Below, in pieces: positions 8,160 through 16,664 of a DNA stretch of 36,065 nucleotides; within the stretch, counting starts at the first letter, position 1; the number at the start of each line of letters is the position of its first letter. The stretch comes from Candidatus Pelagibacter sp. (GTDB lineage: Bacteria > Pseudomonadota > Alphaproteobacteria > Pelagibacterales > Pelagibacteraceae), in the NCBI GenBank assembly GCA_028097945.1, contig JAOHFJ010000008.1, positions 1-36,065 of the forward strand, written 5' to 3'. The position numbers were made by a program, and so were the translations under genes. The notes under the pieces are model-generated. The model saw nothing but the letters and a program-made list of their open reading frames with translations. It was not told where the DNA came from and ran no database searches.

Positions 8160-8878
8160 TGCTTAAAATTTCAAACGTTGAAACTTTTTATGGTAAAATT
8201 CAAGCTTTGAGAGGTGTAGATCTTGAAGTGAATGATGGTGAGATAGTTTCATTAATTGGTTCTAATGGAGCAGGTAAATCAACTTTGCTAATGACGATTA
8301 GCGGAGTGAATAAAGCAAAAAGAGGAAACATCATTTTTAATGGTGAAAATATTGAAAACACAGAACCTCATAAAATAGTTGATATGGGTATTTGTCAGGT
8401 GCCAGAGGGAAGAAGAATATTTTCAAGACTAACTGTAGAAGAGAATTTAAGATTAGGTGCTCATGCAAATGAAAAAGGGAAGTATTTTGAAAATGATATT
8501 AAGGAAGTTTATGATTTATTTCCTGTATTGAGTGATAGAAAAACGCAAAGAGGGGGAACCCTTTCAGGCGGAGAACAACAAATGCTAGCCATTGGAAGAG
8601 CTTTAATGAGTAAACCTAAAGTTCTTTTATTAGATGAACCTTCACTTGGTATTGCACCAAAATTAGTAAATCAAATTTTTGTATCTATAAAAAATATCAA
8701 CAAAGAAAAAAATGTTACTATCTTTCTTGTTGAGCAGAATGCGAAAAAAGCATTGGAACTTGCAGATAGAGCTTACGTACTAGTAAATGGCAAGGTGACC
8801 ATTAAGGGTTCAGGTCAAGAGTTGCTGAAAAATAAAGACATACAAGCTGCTTATCTTGAAGGTGGGGCAAAAAATTAA
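8159..8878 (+). CDS. livF: ABC transporter ATP-binding protein LivF
   Basis: This is the second ATPase subunit, 239 residues. Walker A is GSNGAGKST. VPEGRRIFSRLTVEENLRLG is the LivF-type Q-loop region. The signature is LSGGEQQMLAIGRALM, Walker B is LLLDEPSLGIAP, and the switch is FLVEQNA, where LivF has Gln in place of the usual His. The C-terminus ends LLKNKDIQAAYLEGG, as in LivF proteins. It starts at the livG stop (1-base overlap). A 78-base gap separates it from the binding-protein gene, which may therefore have its own promoter. Confidence 0.95.
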   Translation: MLKISNVETFYGKIQALRGVDLEVNDGEIVSLIGSNGAGKSTLLMTISGVNKAKRGNIIFNGENIENTEPHKIVDMGICQVPEGRRIFSRLTVEENLRLGAHANEKGKYFENDIKEVYDLFPVLSDRKTQRGGTLSGGEQQMLAIGRALMSKPKVLLLDEPSLGIAPKLVNQIFVSIKNINKEKNVTIFLVEQNAKKALELADRAYVLVNGKVTIKGSGQELLKNKDIQAAYLEGGAKN

Positions 8879-8943
8879 CTTTTTTTCATATTTACAAGTT
8901 TGTAATTAAGGTGTTCAATATCAATAATTAATTAATTAATAAC

Positions 8944-8950
8944 AAAGGGA
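8944..8950 (+). promoter_or_regulatory. strong ribosome binding site of livK
   Basis: AAAGGGA lies 6 bases before ATG 8957. It is one of the best Shine-Dalgarno matches in the window, consistent with high expression of a periplasmic receptor. The 65 bases upstream (8879-8943) are AT-rich, include a TAAT-repeat palindrome, and show no clear terminator. Confidence 0.6.
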
Positions 8951-8956
8951 AATAAT

Positions 8957-9532
8957 ATGTTAAGAACGTTCAATAAACTTCTTTCATTAATTGCCGGAAC
9001 ATTAATGCTTGCAACAGTATCAGCTAAAGCTGATGTTGTTGTTGCTTCTGCTGGACCTATGTCTGGTCAGTACGCTTCATTTGGTGCTCAGTTAAAAGCT
9101 GGTGCTGAAATGTGGTTAAAGCACGTTAATAAAAAAGGTGGAATTAATGGTGAGAAAGTTAAATTAGAAATCGGAGACGATGCTTGTGATCCTAAACAAG
9201 CTGTTGCTGTAGCCAACAAATTTGCTGGTCAAGGTGTAGCTTACGTTGCAGGTCACTTCTGCTCTGGTTCTTCAATTCCAGCTTCTGCGGTTTACAATGA
9301 AGAAGGAATTATTCAAGTTTCACCAGCTTCAACAAATCCAGCGTTAACGGACAAAGGTGGAAAATATACTTTTAGAGTTTGTGGTCGAGATGATCAGCAA
9401 GGTGAAGTTGCTGGTAAATTCCTAGCTGAAAACTACAAAGGTAAAAAAGTAGCTATCCTTCATGATAAAACTGCTTACGGAAAAGGTTTAGCAGACGCGA
9501 CTAGAAAAAAACATGAAGAAAGCCGGCCTTAA
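8957..9532 (+). CDS. livK: branched-chain amino acid ABC transporter substrate-binding protein LivK, N-terminal fragment (frameshifted)
   Basis: This is the first half of a periplasmic receptor of the leucine/isoleucine/valine-binding family. It has a signal peptide (MLRTFNKLLSLIAG...VSAKA, cleaved before DVVVASAG), then the lobe-1 motif GPMSGQYASFGAQLKAGAE. DDACDP and GHFCSGSS hold the two cysteines that form the usual disulfide. SPASTNPALTD is a ligand-contact loop. The frame leaves homology after DATRK, at an A7 run (9505-9511), adds KHEESRP and stops at 9532. Dropping one A restores RKNMKKAGLKDAMYE and continues into the next frame, giving one 367-residue protein of normal family length. 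So the gene is split by a single base here, either a sequence error or a real mutation. Confidence 0.85.
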   Translation: MLRTFNKLLSLIAGTLMLATVSAKADVVVASAGPMSGQYASFGAQLKAGAEMWLKHVNKKGGINGEKVKLEIGDDACDPKQAVAVANKFAGQGVAYVAGHFCSGSSIPASAVYNEEGIIQVSPASTNPALTDKGGKYTFRVCGRDDQQGEVAGKFLAENYKGKKVAILHDKTAYGKGLADATRKKHEESRP

Positions 9533-10061
9533 AGACGCTATGTACGAAGCTTATACAGCAGGTGAAAAAGACTATTCTGCTTTAGTTTCAAAACTAAAAT
9601 CAAATAATATTGATGCAGTATATCTTGGTGGTTACCACACAGAAGGTGGTTTGATCGTAAGACAAATGAGAGATCAAGGTATGAAAACTAAATTAATCAG
9701 CGGTGACGCATTAGTTACAGCTGAATATTGGGATATCACAGGAAATGCAGGTGAAGGTACGTTAATGACTTTCTCTCCAGATCCAAGAAATAACCCTGCT
9801 GCTGCAAGTGTTGTAAAAGAATTTAAAGCTGCTGGTATTGAGCCAGAAGGTTATGTTCTTTATTCATATGCTGCGTTACAAGTATTCGAACAAGCTGCTA
9901 AGCAAGCTGGAACAAATGATCCTGCTAAAGTGCTTAAAGTAATGAAAAAAGGTAAGTTTGATACTGTAATCGGTTCACTAAGCTTTGACAGAAAAGGTGA
10001 CGTGAGCTTACCAGGTTATGTATTTTATGAGTGGAGCAAAGGTAAATACAAAGAGCTGTAA
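9513..10061 (+). CDS. livK: LivK substrate-binding protein, C-terminal fragment (frameshifted)
   Basis: This is the second half of the LivK-type receptor, 182 residues from an internal methionine at 9513. It includes DYSALVSKLKSNNIDAVYLGGY, the lobe-2 strand and hinge region of the Peripla_BP_6 fold. GLIVRQMRDQGM and GYVLYSYAALQVFEQAAKQAG follow, then a C-terminal KGDVSLPGYVFYEW strand. On its own it lacks a signal peptide and lobe 1, so it could not work as a receptor. It belongs with the upstream fragment. A strong terminator follows 20 bases after the stop. Confidence 0.85.
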   Translation: MKKAGLKDAMYEAYTAGEKDYSALVSKLKSNNIDAVYLGGYHTEGGLIVRQMRDQGMKTKLISGDALVTAEYWDITGNAGEGTLMTFSPDPRNNPAAASVVKEFKAAGIEPEGYVLYSYAALQVFEQAAKQAGTNDPAKVLKVMKKGKFDTVIGSLSFDRKGDVSLPGYVFYEWSKGKYKEL

Positions 10062-10081
10062 ACCAATTGCTTAACTAATTT

Positions 10082-10107
10082 AAAAGGGGGCTTAGGCCCC
10101 CTTTTTT
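10082..10107 (+). terminator. strong intrinsic terminator after livK
   Basis: GGGGGC (10086-10091) and GCCCCC (10096-10101) form the stem around a TTAG loop. AAAA before it pairs with part of the T6 tail after it. It closes the liv operon and insulates the tRNA-binding-protein gene that starts at 10126. Confidence 0.9.
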
Positions 10108-10125
10108 ATTTATAGAAAGGAAATT

Positions 10126-10461
10126 ATGGAAATAACTTATGATGATTTTAAGAAAGTGCAGATTAAAGTTGGCACTGTTTTAGAGGTAAAAGTTAATGAA
10201 AAAGCTAGAAAGCCCTCTTTGGTAGTTAAAGTTGATTTTGGAAAAGAGATTGGAATTAAACAATCTTCAGCACAAATTACCCATTACTACAACGCTGAAA
10301 GTTTAGTAGGCAAACAAGTAATAGGAGTTTGTAACTTTCCAACAAAAAATATAGCTGGTGTTGTATCTGAAGTTTTAGTGCTTGGAGCTATTGAAAAAGA
10401 TGGAAAAGTTGTCCTAGTGCACCCATCTCAGAAAACTGATAATGGTTTAGACATCGCATAA
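10126..10461 (+). CDS. tRNA-binding-domain protein, CsaA-like
   Basis: This is a 111-residue stand-alone tRNA_bind (OB-fold) protein, the usual CsaA length. It shows FKKVQIKVGTVLEV at the start of the OB fold, KPSLVVKVDFGKEIGIKQSSAQIT and LVGKQVIGVCNFP. The end region has SEVLVLGAIEKDGKVVLVHP. CsaA has been described as a tRNA-binding and secretion-chaperone-like protein; the in vivo role in this lineage is not known. AAAGGA lies 5-10 bases before the ATG, and the gene sits directly after the liv terminator. Its stop overlaps the next start (TAATG), so the DUF4396 gene is probably translated from the same transcript. Confidence 0.85.
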   Translation: MEITYDDFKKVQIKVGTVLEVKVNEKARKPSLVVKVDFGKEIGIKQSSAQITHYYNAESLVGKQVIGVCNFPTKNIAGVVSEVLVLGAIEKDGKVVLVHPSQKTDNGLDIA

Positions 10462-10898
10462 TGAGTTCTGAAACATTCAATTGGAGCTGTAAACACACTT
10501 GGTCTAGAAGCGCAAAAAATACGTTTTGGTGTTTACTTGGATGTTCGATTGGTGATTTTGGAACAATTTTATTTTTTCAATTAACCAAAATTCCTTTCCC
10601 AGTTCTAGCAATCATGGTTTTAGCTATTATCAATGGTATTATTACAAGTATTATTTTAGAAACTATAATTTTATTAAGACAGAATTTTTCTTTTAAACAA
10701 GCTTTTAAAACTGCTGTAGGCATGAGTTTAATTTCAATGGTGAGTATGGAAATTGCAATGAACGCTACTGATTATTTTTTAACAGGTGGAGCAATTTTAA
10801 CATGGTGGGTTGTTCCGATAATGTTAGCCGTTGGTTTTGTAACACCTTGGCCTTACAATTACTGGAGATTAAAAAAGTACAACGAAGCTTGTCATTAA
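10461..10898 (+). CDS. DUF4396 family membrane protein
   Basis: This is a 145-residue protein with an N-terminal SCKHTWSRSAKNTFWCLLGCSIGDFGTILFF region and about four hydrophobic segments. The cysteine-containing W-CLLGCSIGD pattern is characteristic of DUF4396 as I know it. NATDYF and TPWPYNYWRL lie in the second half. The N-terminal CKH together with further C and H residues might bind a metal, but this is a guess. It overlaps the CsaA-like gene by 1 base and runs head-on into the cytochrome b561 gene (4-base overlap at the 3' ends). No function is established. Confidence 0.7.
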   Translation: MSSETFNWSCKHTWSRSAKNTFWCLLGCSIGDFGTILFFQLTKIPFPVLAIMVLAIINGIITSIILETIILLRQNFSFKQAFKTAVGMSLISMVSMEIAMNATDYFLTGGAILTWWVVPIMLAVGFVTPWPYNYWRLKKYNEACH

Positions 10899-11425
10899 GT
10901 AATTTTATTTAAAATTTTATCTTTAAAAACAACATGATGAATAATAACAGCAAAGATATGCAAAGTTACAAGCGCTAATAAGAGATAGTTTGCGTAGATA
11001 TGAACTTCATAAAAAGTATCTGCTAATTTAAAATTATCTTGATTAAATCCATATTTAAAAAATAAAAAATTAAGCCTTTCTCCCATATAAAGTTTTTTCA
11101 AAATTCCTGAAATAGTAATAGTGAAAATACTTAAATAAAGTAAAAAATGATTTGCCTTAGCTATAAAAATTTGACCTTTAAAAAAACTATTTCCATCAGT
11201 AGTGCTTGGATTAAAAAATTTCCAAATCAATCTAATCAAAGTGATATAAAAAACTGTAATTCCAATTAGAATATGAATATTTTCTAGATCTATTCTTCTA
11301 TCTGAAAACTCTAAGCCTACTAAGTAAAAACCAAAGGGTATTTGAAGAATTAAGATAATAAAAGTAATCCAGTGAAACAATTTAGCCAGTAGACCATGTT
11401 TGCCAAAACTATTAAAAACTTGCAT
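10895..11425 (-). CDS. cytochrome b561 family protein
   Basis: This is a 176-residue, four-helix di-haem b protein. Histidines sit in the expected helices: LFHW (helix 1), NIHILIG (helix 2), NHFLLY (helix 3), and VHIYANY plus LHIFAVIIHH (helix 4). The length matches bacterial b561 proteins, which move electrons between quinol or superoxide and periplasmic acceptors. It is divergent from a cytochrome c-prime-like gene with only 19 bases between start codons. This suggests the pair is co-regulated and that the two haem proteins may exchange electrons. Confidence 0.88.
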   Translation of the reverse strand: MQVFNSFGKHGLLAKLFHWITFIILILQIPFGFYLVGLEFSDRRIDLENIHILIGITVFYITLIRLIWKFFNPSTTDGNSFFKGQIFIAKANHFLLYLSIFTITISGILKKLYMGERLNFLFFKYGFNQDNFKLADTFYEVHIYANYLLLALVTLHIFAVIIHHVVFKDKILNKIT

Positions 11426-11444
11426 ACTATTATTCTAACAACTT
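11426..11444. promoter_or_regulatory. 19-base divergent start region (b561 / cytochrome c-prime)
   Basis: The two genes start back to back with 19 bases between their ATG codons. This is too short to hold two separate sigma-70 promoters, so promoter elements must lie inside the 5' ends of the coding regions, or transcripts must be nearly leaderless. No clear boxes are visible in the gap itself. Confidence 0.3.
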
Positions 11445-11885
11445 ATGAAAAAATTCAAATTATTAATTATCACTTTTACTTTTATTCTTGGCTCAACGCT
11501 TGTTTATGCCCAAAGTGTTGAGGACATTATCAAAGGAAGAAAAGCTATGTTTAGTGAAAATTATCAAAATGGAAAAAAAATTTCTATCTTATTAAGATCA
11601 GGTAAAAAAGAAGAAGCTAAACCTTTAATGAGAAAAATTTCAGATAATTATAAAAAATTATTAGATTATTTTCCTGAAAATACAAAAGAAGGCTTCAAAA
11701 CAGAAGCGCTACCTAGTATTTGGGAAAATAAAGAAGAGTTTAATGCATTAATGCAAAAAGCATCAGATGATATGCTCAAACTTGCAAAAGCAATAGACAC
11801 CGCTGATGATCTTGGTGCAATTCAAAAAAAATTAATGTGGAGCAACTGTTCAGCTTGTCATAATAGATTTAGAGCAGAACATTAA
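11445..11885 (+). CDS. cytochrome c-prime (class II c-type cytochrome)
   Basis: This is a 146-residue secreted protein. A signal peptide ends near TLVYAQ (residues 1-23). The remainder is helical, with the haem-attachment motif CSACH near the C-terminus (about residues 137-141), followed by NRFRAEH. A C-terminal CxxCH in a four-helix protein defines the cytochrome c-prime / c-556 group, whose members bind NO or carry electrons in the periplasm. It faces the b561 gene, and the LysE gene begins on the base after its stop. Confidence 0.88.
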   Translation: MKKFKLLIITFTFILGSTLVYAQSVEDIIKGRKAMFSENYQNGKKISILLRSGKKEEAKPLMRKISDNYKKLLDYFPENTKEGFKTEALPSIWENKEEFNALMQKASDDMLKLAKAIDTADDLGAIQKKLMWSNCSACHNRFRAEH

Positions 11886-12479
11886 ATGACATCTCAATTA
11901 TTTCCCATGATCCTTTTTGGGATCGCAACAGCCTTTTCACCTGGACCGAATAACATCATGACATCTTACACAGCTTTTAATTTTGGCGTCAGAAAAGCTA
12001 TTCCTACAATGTTAGGTGTCATTATCGGATGGACACTTTTAATAATATTATTGCAACTTGGATCAGTCTCTATTTTTCAAAAATATCAATTTATACAAAC
12101 TATAATTAAAGTTTTAGGTTCAATTTATCTTTTGTACATGGCGTACAAGTTATCTTTTGGCGGTCAAACTAAAGATAAAAAACTTGATCCAAAACCAGTT
12201 ACTTTTATAAATACTTTCTTTTTTCAATTCGTAAATCCTAAAAGCATAATTGTTGGCCTTACCTCAATATCTTTGTTTGTTGATACGGAAAATAATTACT
12301 TAAGAGACTCAATTGTTTTAACTATTCTTTGGTTTTTAATGGCTGTTGGAAGTCAAACGGGCTGGTGTTTGATGGGAAAATACATGAGAAAATTCGCCAC
12401 AAGTGATAAATTTATTAAGAATTTTAATTATACAATGTCTTTTTTACTTATCGTTTGTGTGATTTTGTTCTATGTATAG
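11886..12479 (+). CDS. LysE family amino-acid exporter
   Basis: This is a 197-residue inner-membrane protein with about six hydrophobic segments. FGIATAFSPGPNNIM at residues 11-25 is the signature of the LysE/RhtB superfamily. QFVNPKSIIVGLTSIS near residue 117 is the second conserved motif. Members export basic or neutral amino acids or other small metabolites; the substrate is not readable. ATG follows the cytochrome stop directly, and acnA begins 3 bases after this gene's stop. Confidence 0.9.
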   Translation: MTSQLFPMILFGIATAFSPGPNNIMTSYTAFNFGVRKAIPTMLGVIIGWTLLIILLQLGSVSIFQKYQFIQTIIKVLGSIYLLYMAYKLSFGGQTKDKKLDPKPVTFINTFFFQFVNPKSIIVGLTSISLFVDTENNYLRDSIVLTILWFLMAVGSQTGWCLMGKYMRKFATSDKFIKNFNYTMSFLLIVCVILFYV

Positions 12480-12482
12480 CGC

Positions 12483-15158
12483 ATGAAATTTAATAGTAAA
12501 AATTCTTTTCAATCTCTCGAAACTCTCAATTCATCTGGAAAAGATTTTAAATATTTCAACTTAAAGACAGCAGAAAAAAATGGACTAGATGGAATATCAA
12601 AACTTCCAAAATCACTAAAAGTTTTATTGGAAAATCTTCTTAGGTATGAAGATGATGTGACTGTAGATAAAAAACAAATACTAGCTTTAAAAGATTGGAT
12701 TAAAAACAAAAAATCAAACACTGAAATAGCTTACAGGCCAGCACGTACTTTATTGCAAGATTATACCGGAATCCCTGCAATCGCCGATCTAGCAGCAATG
12801 AGAGACGCTGTAAAAGATAAAAATAAAAATCCAGAAAAGATTAATCCACTATCTACTGTCGATTTAGTTATAGATCACTCTGTAATGGTAGATGAATATG
12901 CTTCAGGTAAATCATTCAATCAAAATGTTGAGAGAGAATTTTCAAGAAATGGTGAACGATACTCATTTTTGAAGTGGGGACAAAAAGCATTCGATAATTT
13001 TAGAGTTGTGCCTCCTGGAACAGGAATTTGTCACCAAGTAAACTTAGAATACTTATCCAAAGTAGTTTGGTCTTCGAAAAGTGGAAATGATTTATATGCC
13101 TATCCAGATACTTTAGTAGGAACTGATAGTCATACTACTATGGTAAATGGTCTATCTGTTTTAGGTTGGGGTGTTGGTGGAATAGAAGCAGAGGCTGCAA
13201 TGTTAGGCCAGCCTATTTCAATGTTAATTCCAGAAGTTATTGGAGTTGAACTTAAAGGAAAATTAAAAGAAGGGACAACTGCAACAGACCTAGTTTTAAT
13301 CATTGTTGAAATGCTAAGAAAAAAAGGTGTGGTTGGAAAATTTGTAGAATTTTATGGCGAAGGTTTAAAAAATTTAACTTTGGCTGACAGAGCAACAATA
13401 GCAAACATGGCTCCTGAATATGGAGCTACATGTGGTTTCTTCCCAGTTGATGATGAAACTCTTAAATATTTAAAATTATCTGGAAGAGATCAAGAAACAA
13501 TATCACTAGTCGAGAAATATTCAAAAGAACAAGGGCTTTGGGCAAGCAATGATGTTGTATTTACAGATACTCTTTCATTAGATGTTAGCAGTGTAGTAAC
13601 AAGCATTTCTGGACCTAAACGACCACAGGATAAAGTTTTACTTACAGAAGCCTCAACTGCTTTTGCAAAAGTTTATAAAGAAAATGCAAAAAGAGATAAG
13701 GCTATCGAAGCTAAAGTTGAAGGTACAGACTTTAGTGTAAAAGATGGTGATATTGTAATAGCAGCAATAACATCTTGCACAAACACTTCCAACCCTAGCG
13801 TAATGATTGGTGCAGGTCTTTTAGCAAAGAAAGCTCATGAAAAAGGATTGAAAGTAAAACCTTGGGTTAAAACTTCATTAGCACCAGGTTCACAAGTTGT
13901 GACAGATTATTTAGAGAAAGCTGGTTTAAATAAATATTTAGATGAACTTGGTTTTAATTTAGTTGGTTATGGGTGCACTACTTGTATTGGTAACTCAGGA
14001 CCTTTAAATCAAAATATTTCTGATGCGATAAATAAGAACGATCTTTATGCAGTATCCGTTTTATCAGGAAATAGAAACTTTGAAGGAAGAATAAATCCAG
14101 ATGTTAAAGCAAATTATTTAGCATCTCCTCCGCTTGTTGTTGCATACGCTTTAGCGGGTAATATGAATTTTGATATGTACAAGACTGCACTTGGTAAAGA
14201 TAAAGATGGTAAAGATGTTTTCTTAAAAGATATTTGGCCAAGCAATAAAGAAATTGAAGATTTAATGTTGAGTTCTTTAAACGCAGATATGTTCAAACAA
14301 AGATATTCAAATGTTTCAGAAGGACCTAAAGAATGGCAGGCTATTAATACAACAGATAGCGATATTTATAATTGGGAAGCTAATTCCACATATGTAAAGA
14401 GACCACCATTTTTTGATAATTTACCAGACCAACCGGAAGGTTTTAAACCAATTAACGATGCTAGAATATTATTGCTATTAGCTGACTCAGTTACAACAGA
14501 CCATATTTCACCAGCAGGAAGTATTAAAAAAGAAAGTCCTACAGGTGATTATTTTATGAAGCATCAAATTCAACAAAAAGATTTTAACTCTTATGGTGCT
14601 AGACGCGGAAATCACGAAGTAATGATGAGAGGAACATTTGGAAATATTAAAATAAGAAATGAAATGGCGCCAGGCACTGAGGGTGGATTTACAACACTAC
14701 AGCCAGATGGAAAAGTAATGAGTGTTTATGAAGCTGCAATGGAATACAAAAAAAGAAATAATGATTTAGTAGTTGTGGCTGGCAAAGAATACGGAACTGG
14801 TTCATCAAGAGACTGGGCAGCTAAAGGAACAAAGCTTCTTGGAATTAAAGCTGTATTAGCTGAGAGCTTTGAGAGAATTCATAGATCAAATTTAATTGGA
14901 ATGGGTGTTTTACCATTACAATTTAAAGAGGGTTTTGATAGAAAGAAATTAAATATAACTGGTGCAGAATTAGTATCAGTTGTTGATATTGATAAGGGAG
15001 TAAAACCAAGACAAGAAGTTACTTGTGAGATTAAATATAAAGACGGAACGAGTAAAAAAATTCAAATGCTTTGTAGAATTGATACAGCTAATGAAGTTGA
15101 GTACTACAAAAATGGAGGAATTTTGCAGTATGTTTTAAGAAATATGCTTGCCAACTAA
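12483..15158 (+). CDS. acnA: aconitate hydratase A
   Basis: This 891-residue enzyme converts citrate to isocitrate in the TCA cycle, in the cytoplasm. The [4Fe-4S] ligands are visible as SCTNTSNPSVM (about residue 431) and GYGCTTCIGNSGPL (about residues 497-500). Substrate-loop motifs include VGTDSHTTMVNGLSVLGWGVGG, RRGNHEVMMRG and YGTGSSRDWAAKG in the swivel domain. Length fits bacterial AcnA/IRP1. It starts 3 bases after the LysE gene and is directly followed by a PrpD-family gene. That adjacency would also suit a hydratase step of the methylcitrate cycle. Confidence 0.97.
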   Translation: MKFNSKNSFQSLETLNSSGKDFKYFNLKTAEKNGLDGISKLPKSLKVLLENLLRYEDDVTVDKKQILALKDWIKNKKSNTEIAYRPARTLLQDYTGIPAIADLAAMRDAVKDKNKNPEKINPLSTVDLVIDHSVMVDEYASGKSFNQNVEREFSRNGERYSFLKWGQKAFDNFRVVPPGTGICHQVNLEYLSKVVWSSKSGNDLYAYPDTLVGTDSHTTMVNGLSVLGWGVGGIEAEAAMLGQPISMLIPEVIGVELKGKLKEGTTATDLVLIIVEMLRKKGVVGKFVEFYGEGLKNLTLADRATIANMAPEYGATCGFFPVDDETLKYLKLSGRDQETISLVEKYSKEQGLWASNDVVFTDTLSLDVSSVVTSISGPKRPQDKVLLTEASTAFAKVYKENAKRDKAIEAKVEGTDFSVKDGDIVIAAITSCTNTSNPSVMIGAGLLAKKAHEKGLKVKPWVKTSLAPGSQVVTDYLEKAGLNKYLDELGFNLVGYGCTTCIGNSGPLNQNISDAINKNDLYAVSVLSGNRNFEGRINPDVKANYLASPPLVVAYALAGNMNFDMYKTALGKDKDGKDVFLKDIWPSNKEIEDLMLSSLNADMFKQRYSNVSEGPKEWQAINTTDSDIYNWEANSTYVKRPPFFDNLPDQPEGFKPINDARILLLLADSVTTDHISPAGSIKKESPTGDYFMKHQIQQKDFNSYGARRGNHEVMMRGTFGNIKIRNEMAPGTEGGFTTLQPDGKVMSVYEAAMEYKKRNNDLVVVAGKEYGTGSSRDWAAKGTKLLGIKAVLAESFERIHRSNLIGMGVLPLQFKEGFDRKKLNITGAELVSVVDIDKGVKPRQEVTCEIKYKDGTSKKIQMLCRIDTANEVEYYKNGGILQYVLRNMLAN

Positions 15159-16664
15159 ATGAGAGATATAAAAGTAAAAGTTCATCCATCAAAATCAAAT
15201 CTAAAAAAAGAAGATCAATTAGCTTGGAAAATCGCAGAGATCGCATCAGATAAAGCAAAAATAGATAAAGATGCAGTTGAAATGGTTATCAATAGAATAA
15301 TTGATAATGCTTCGGTTGCTATCGCTTCATTTAATAGAAGACCTGTTGTTTCAGCGAGAGCAATGGCTTTAGCTCACTCTAGAAAATCAGGAGCAACTGT
15401 CTTTGGTTTAAACCCAAAAATTAAAGTGGATTGTGAATGGGCTGCATGGGCCAACGGAACTGCTGTGAGAGAACTAGATTATCACGATACTTTTTTAGCA
15501 GCAGATTACAGTCACCCAGGTGACAATATTCCAGCAATTCTAGCAGTTGCACAGCAAAAAGGATGCAATGGAAAAGATTTAATCAAAGGAATACTTACAG
15601 GTTATGAAGTGCAAGTTAATTTAGTTAAGGGCATTTGCTTACATGAACATAAAATTGATCATATAGCTCATTTAGGACCAAGCGTTGCTGCTGGTTTAGG
15701 AAGTTTATTAAATCTAAAAACAGATCAAATTTATCAATCCGTTCAACAAGCATTACATATAACTGTTTCAACAAGACAATCTAGAAAAGGAGAAATTTCT
15801 AGCTGGAAAGCCTTTGCACCTGCTCATGCCGGTAAGCTTGCGGTAGAAGCTGTTGACAGATGTATGAGAGGCGAAGGTGCGCCATCACCAATTTACGAGG
15901 GGGAAGACAGTGTTATTGCTTATGTTTTATCAGGACCAGACAAAGAATATACAGTTCCGTTACCTAATGTTAATGAGTCTAAAAGAGCAATTCTTGAAAC
16001 TTATACAAAAGAGCACTCAGCAGAATATCAATCTCAAGCATTAATTGATCTAGCAAGAAGCCTTCATAAAAAGATTTCTAATGTTAGTGCCATCGAAAAT
16101 ATTGTAATTGAAACTAGTCATCATACTCATTATGTAATCGGAACTGGAGCAAATGATCCTCAAAAAATGGATCCAAAAGCGAGTAGGGAAACTTTAGATC
16201 ATTCTATAATGTACATCTTTGCCGTGGCACTTGAAGATGGAGCCTGGCACCATGTGAAATCCTATACACCTCAAAGAGCACAAAGAAAAAGCACAGTTGA
16301 ACTTTGGCAAAAAATTTCAACAAGAGAAGATTCAAGATGGACAGAAAAGTATCATGATCCAAATCCTGATAATAAATGTTTTGGTGGAAAAGTAATAATA
16401 ACCATGAAAGACGGATCTACAATTTCAGAGGAAATAAACGTTGCTGATGCCCATCCAGCAGGAAAAAGACCTTTTACACGAAAAGAATATATTAACAAAT
16501 TCAAAACTTTAACTGATGGGATAATTTCTAAAAAAGAGTCAGAGCGATTTTTAAAACTTGTACAAAATCTTCCTAAATTAAAAGCTAAAGACTTAATGGG
16601 TTTAAATGTAGAGGTTAAAAGTTCAATAAAAGATAAATCCAAAAGCAGCAAAGGTATTTTTTAA
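15159..16664 (+). CDS. prpD: MmgE/PrpD family protein, probable 2-methylcitrate dehydratase
   Basis: This is a 501-residue cytoplasmic protein of the MmgE/PrpD fold. It shows [34 protein letters not shown], the conserved substrate-pocket region. [20 protein letters not shown] follows near residue 225, and [19 protein letters not shown] near the end. PrpD dehydrates 2-methylcitrate to 2-methyl-cis-aconitate, and aconitase can do the following rehydration. The gene abuts acnA with no gap, supporting this role. No prpB or prpC is in the window, so a full propionate route cannot be shown. PrpD-fold enzymes also include cis-aconitate decarboxylase-like proteins, which is the main alternative. Confidence 0.82.
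   Translation: MRDIKVKVHPSKSNLKKEDQLAWKIAEIASDKAKIDKDAVEMVINRIIDNASVAIASFNRRPVVSARAMALAHSRKSGATVFGLNPKIKVDCEWAAWANGTAVRELDYHDTFLAADYSHPGDNIPAILAVAQQKGCNGKDLIKGILTGYEVQVNLVKGICLHEHKIDHIAHLGPSVAAGLGSLLNLKTDQIYQSVQQALHITVSTRQSRKGEISSWKAFAPAHAGKLAVEAVDRCMRGEGAPSPIYEGEDSVIAYVLSGPDKEYTVPLPNVNESKRAILETYTKEHSAEYQSQALIDLARSLHKKISNVSAIENIVIETSHHTHYVIGTGANDPQKMDPKASRETLDHSIMYIFAVALEDGAWHHVKSYTPQRAQRKSTVELWQKISTREDSRWTEKYHDPNPDNKCFGGKVIITMKDGSTISEEINVADAHPAGKRPFTRKEYINKFKTLTDGIISKKESERFLKLVQNLPKLKAKDLMGLNVEVKSSIKDKSKSSKGIF

Noticed and set aside
8868..8886. A6/T7 hairpin at the end of livF as a terminator
   Set aside because: The stem would be A-T pairs only with no G/C core, far weaker than the two clear terminators in the window.
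8925..8942. TAAT-repeat palindrome before livK as an operator
   Set aside because: Four-base AT repeats are frequent in DNA this AT-rich, and no second copy or known operator consensus supports it.
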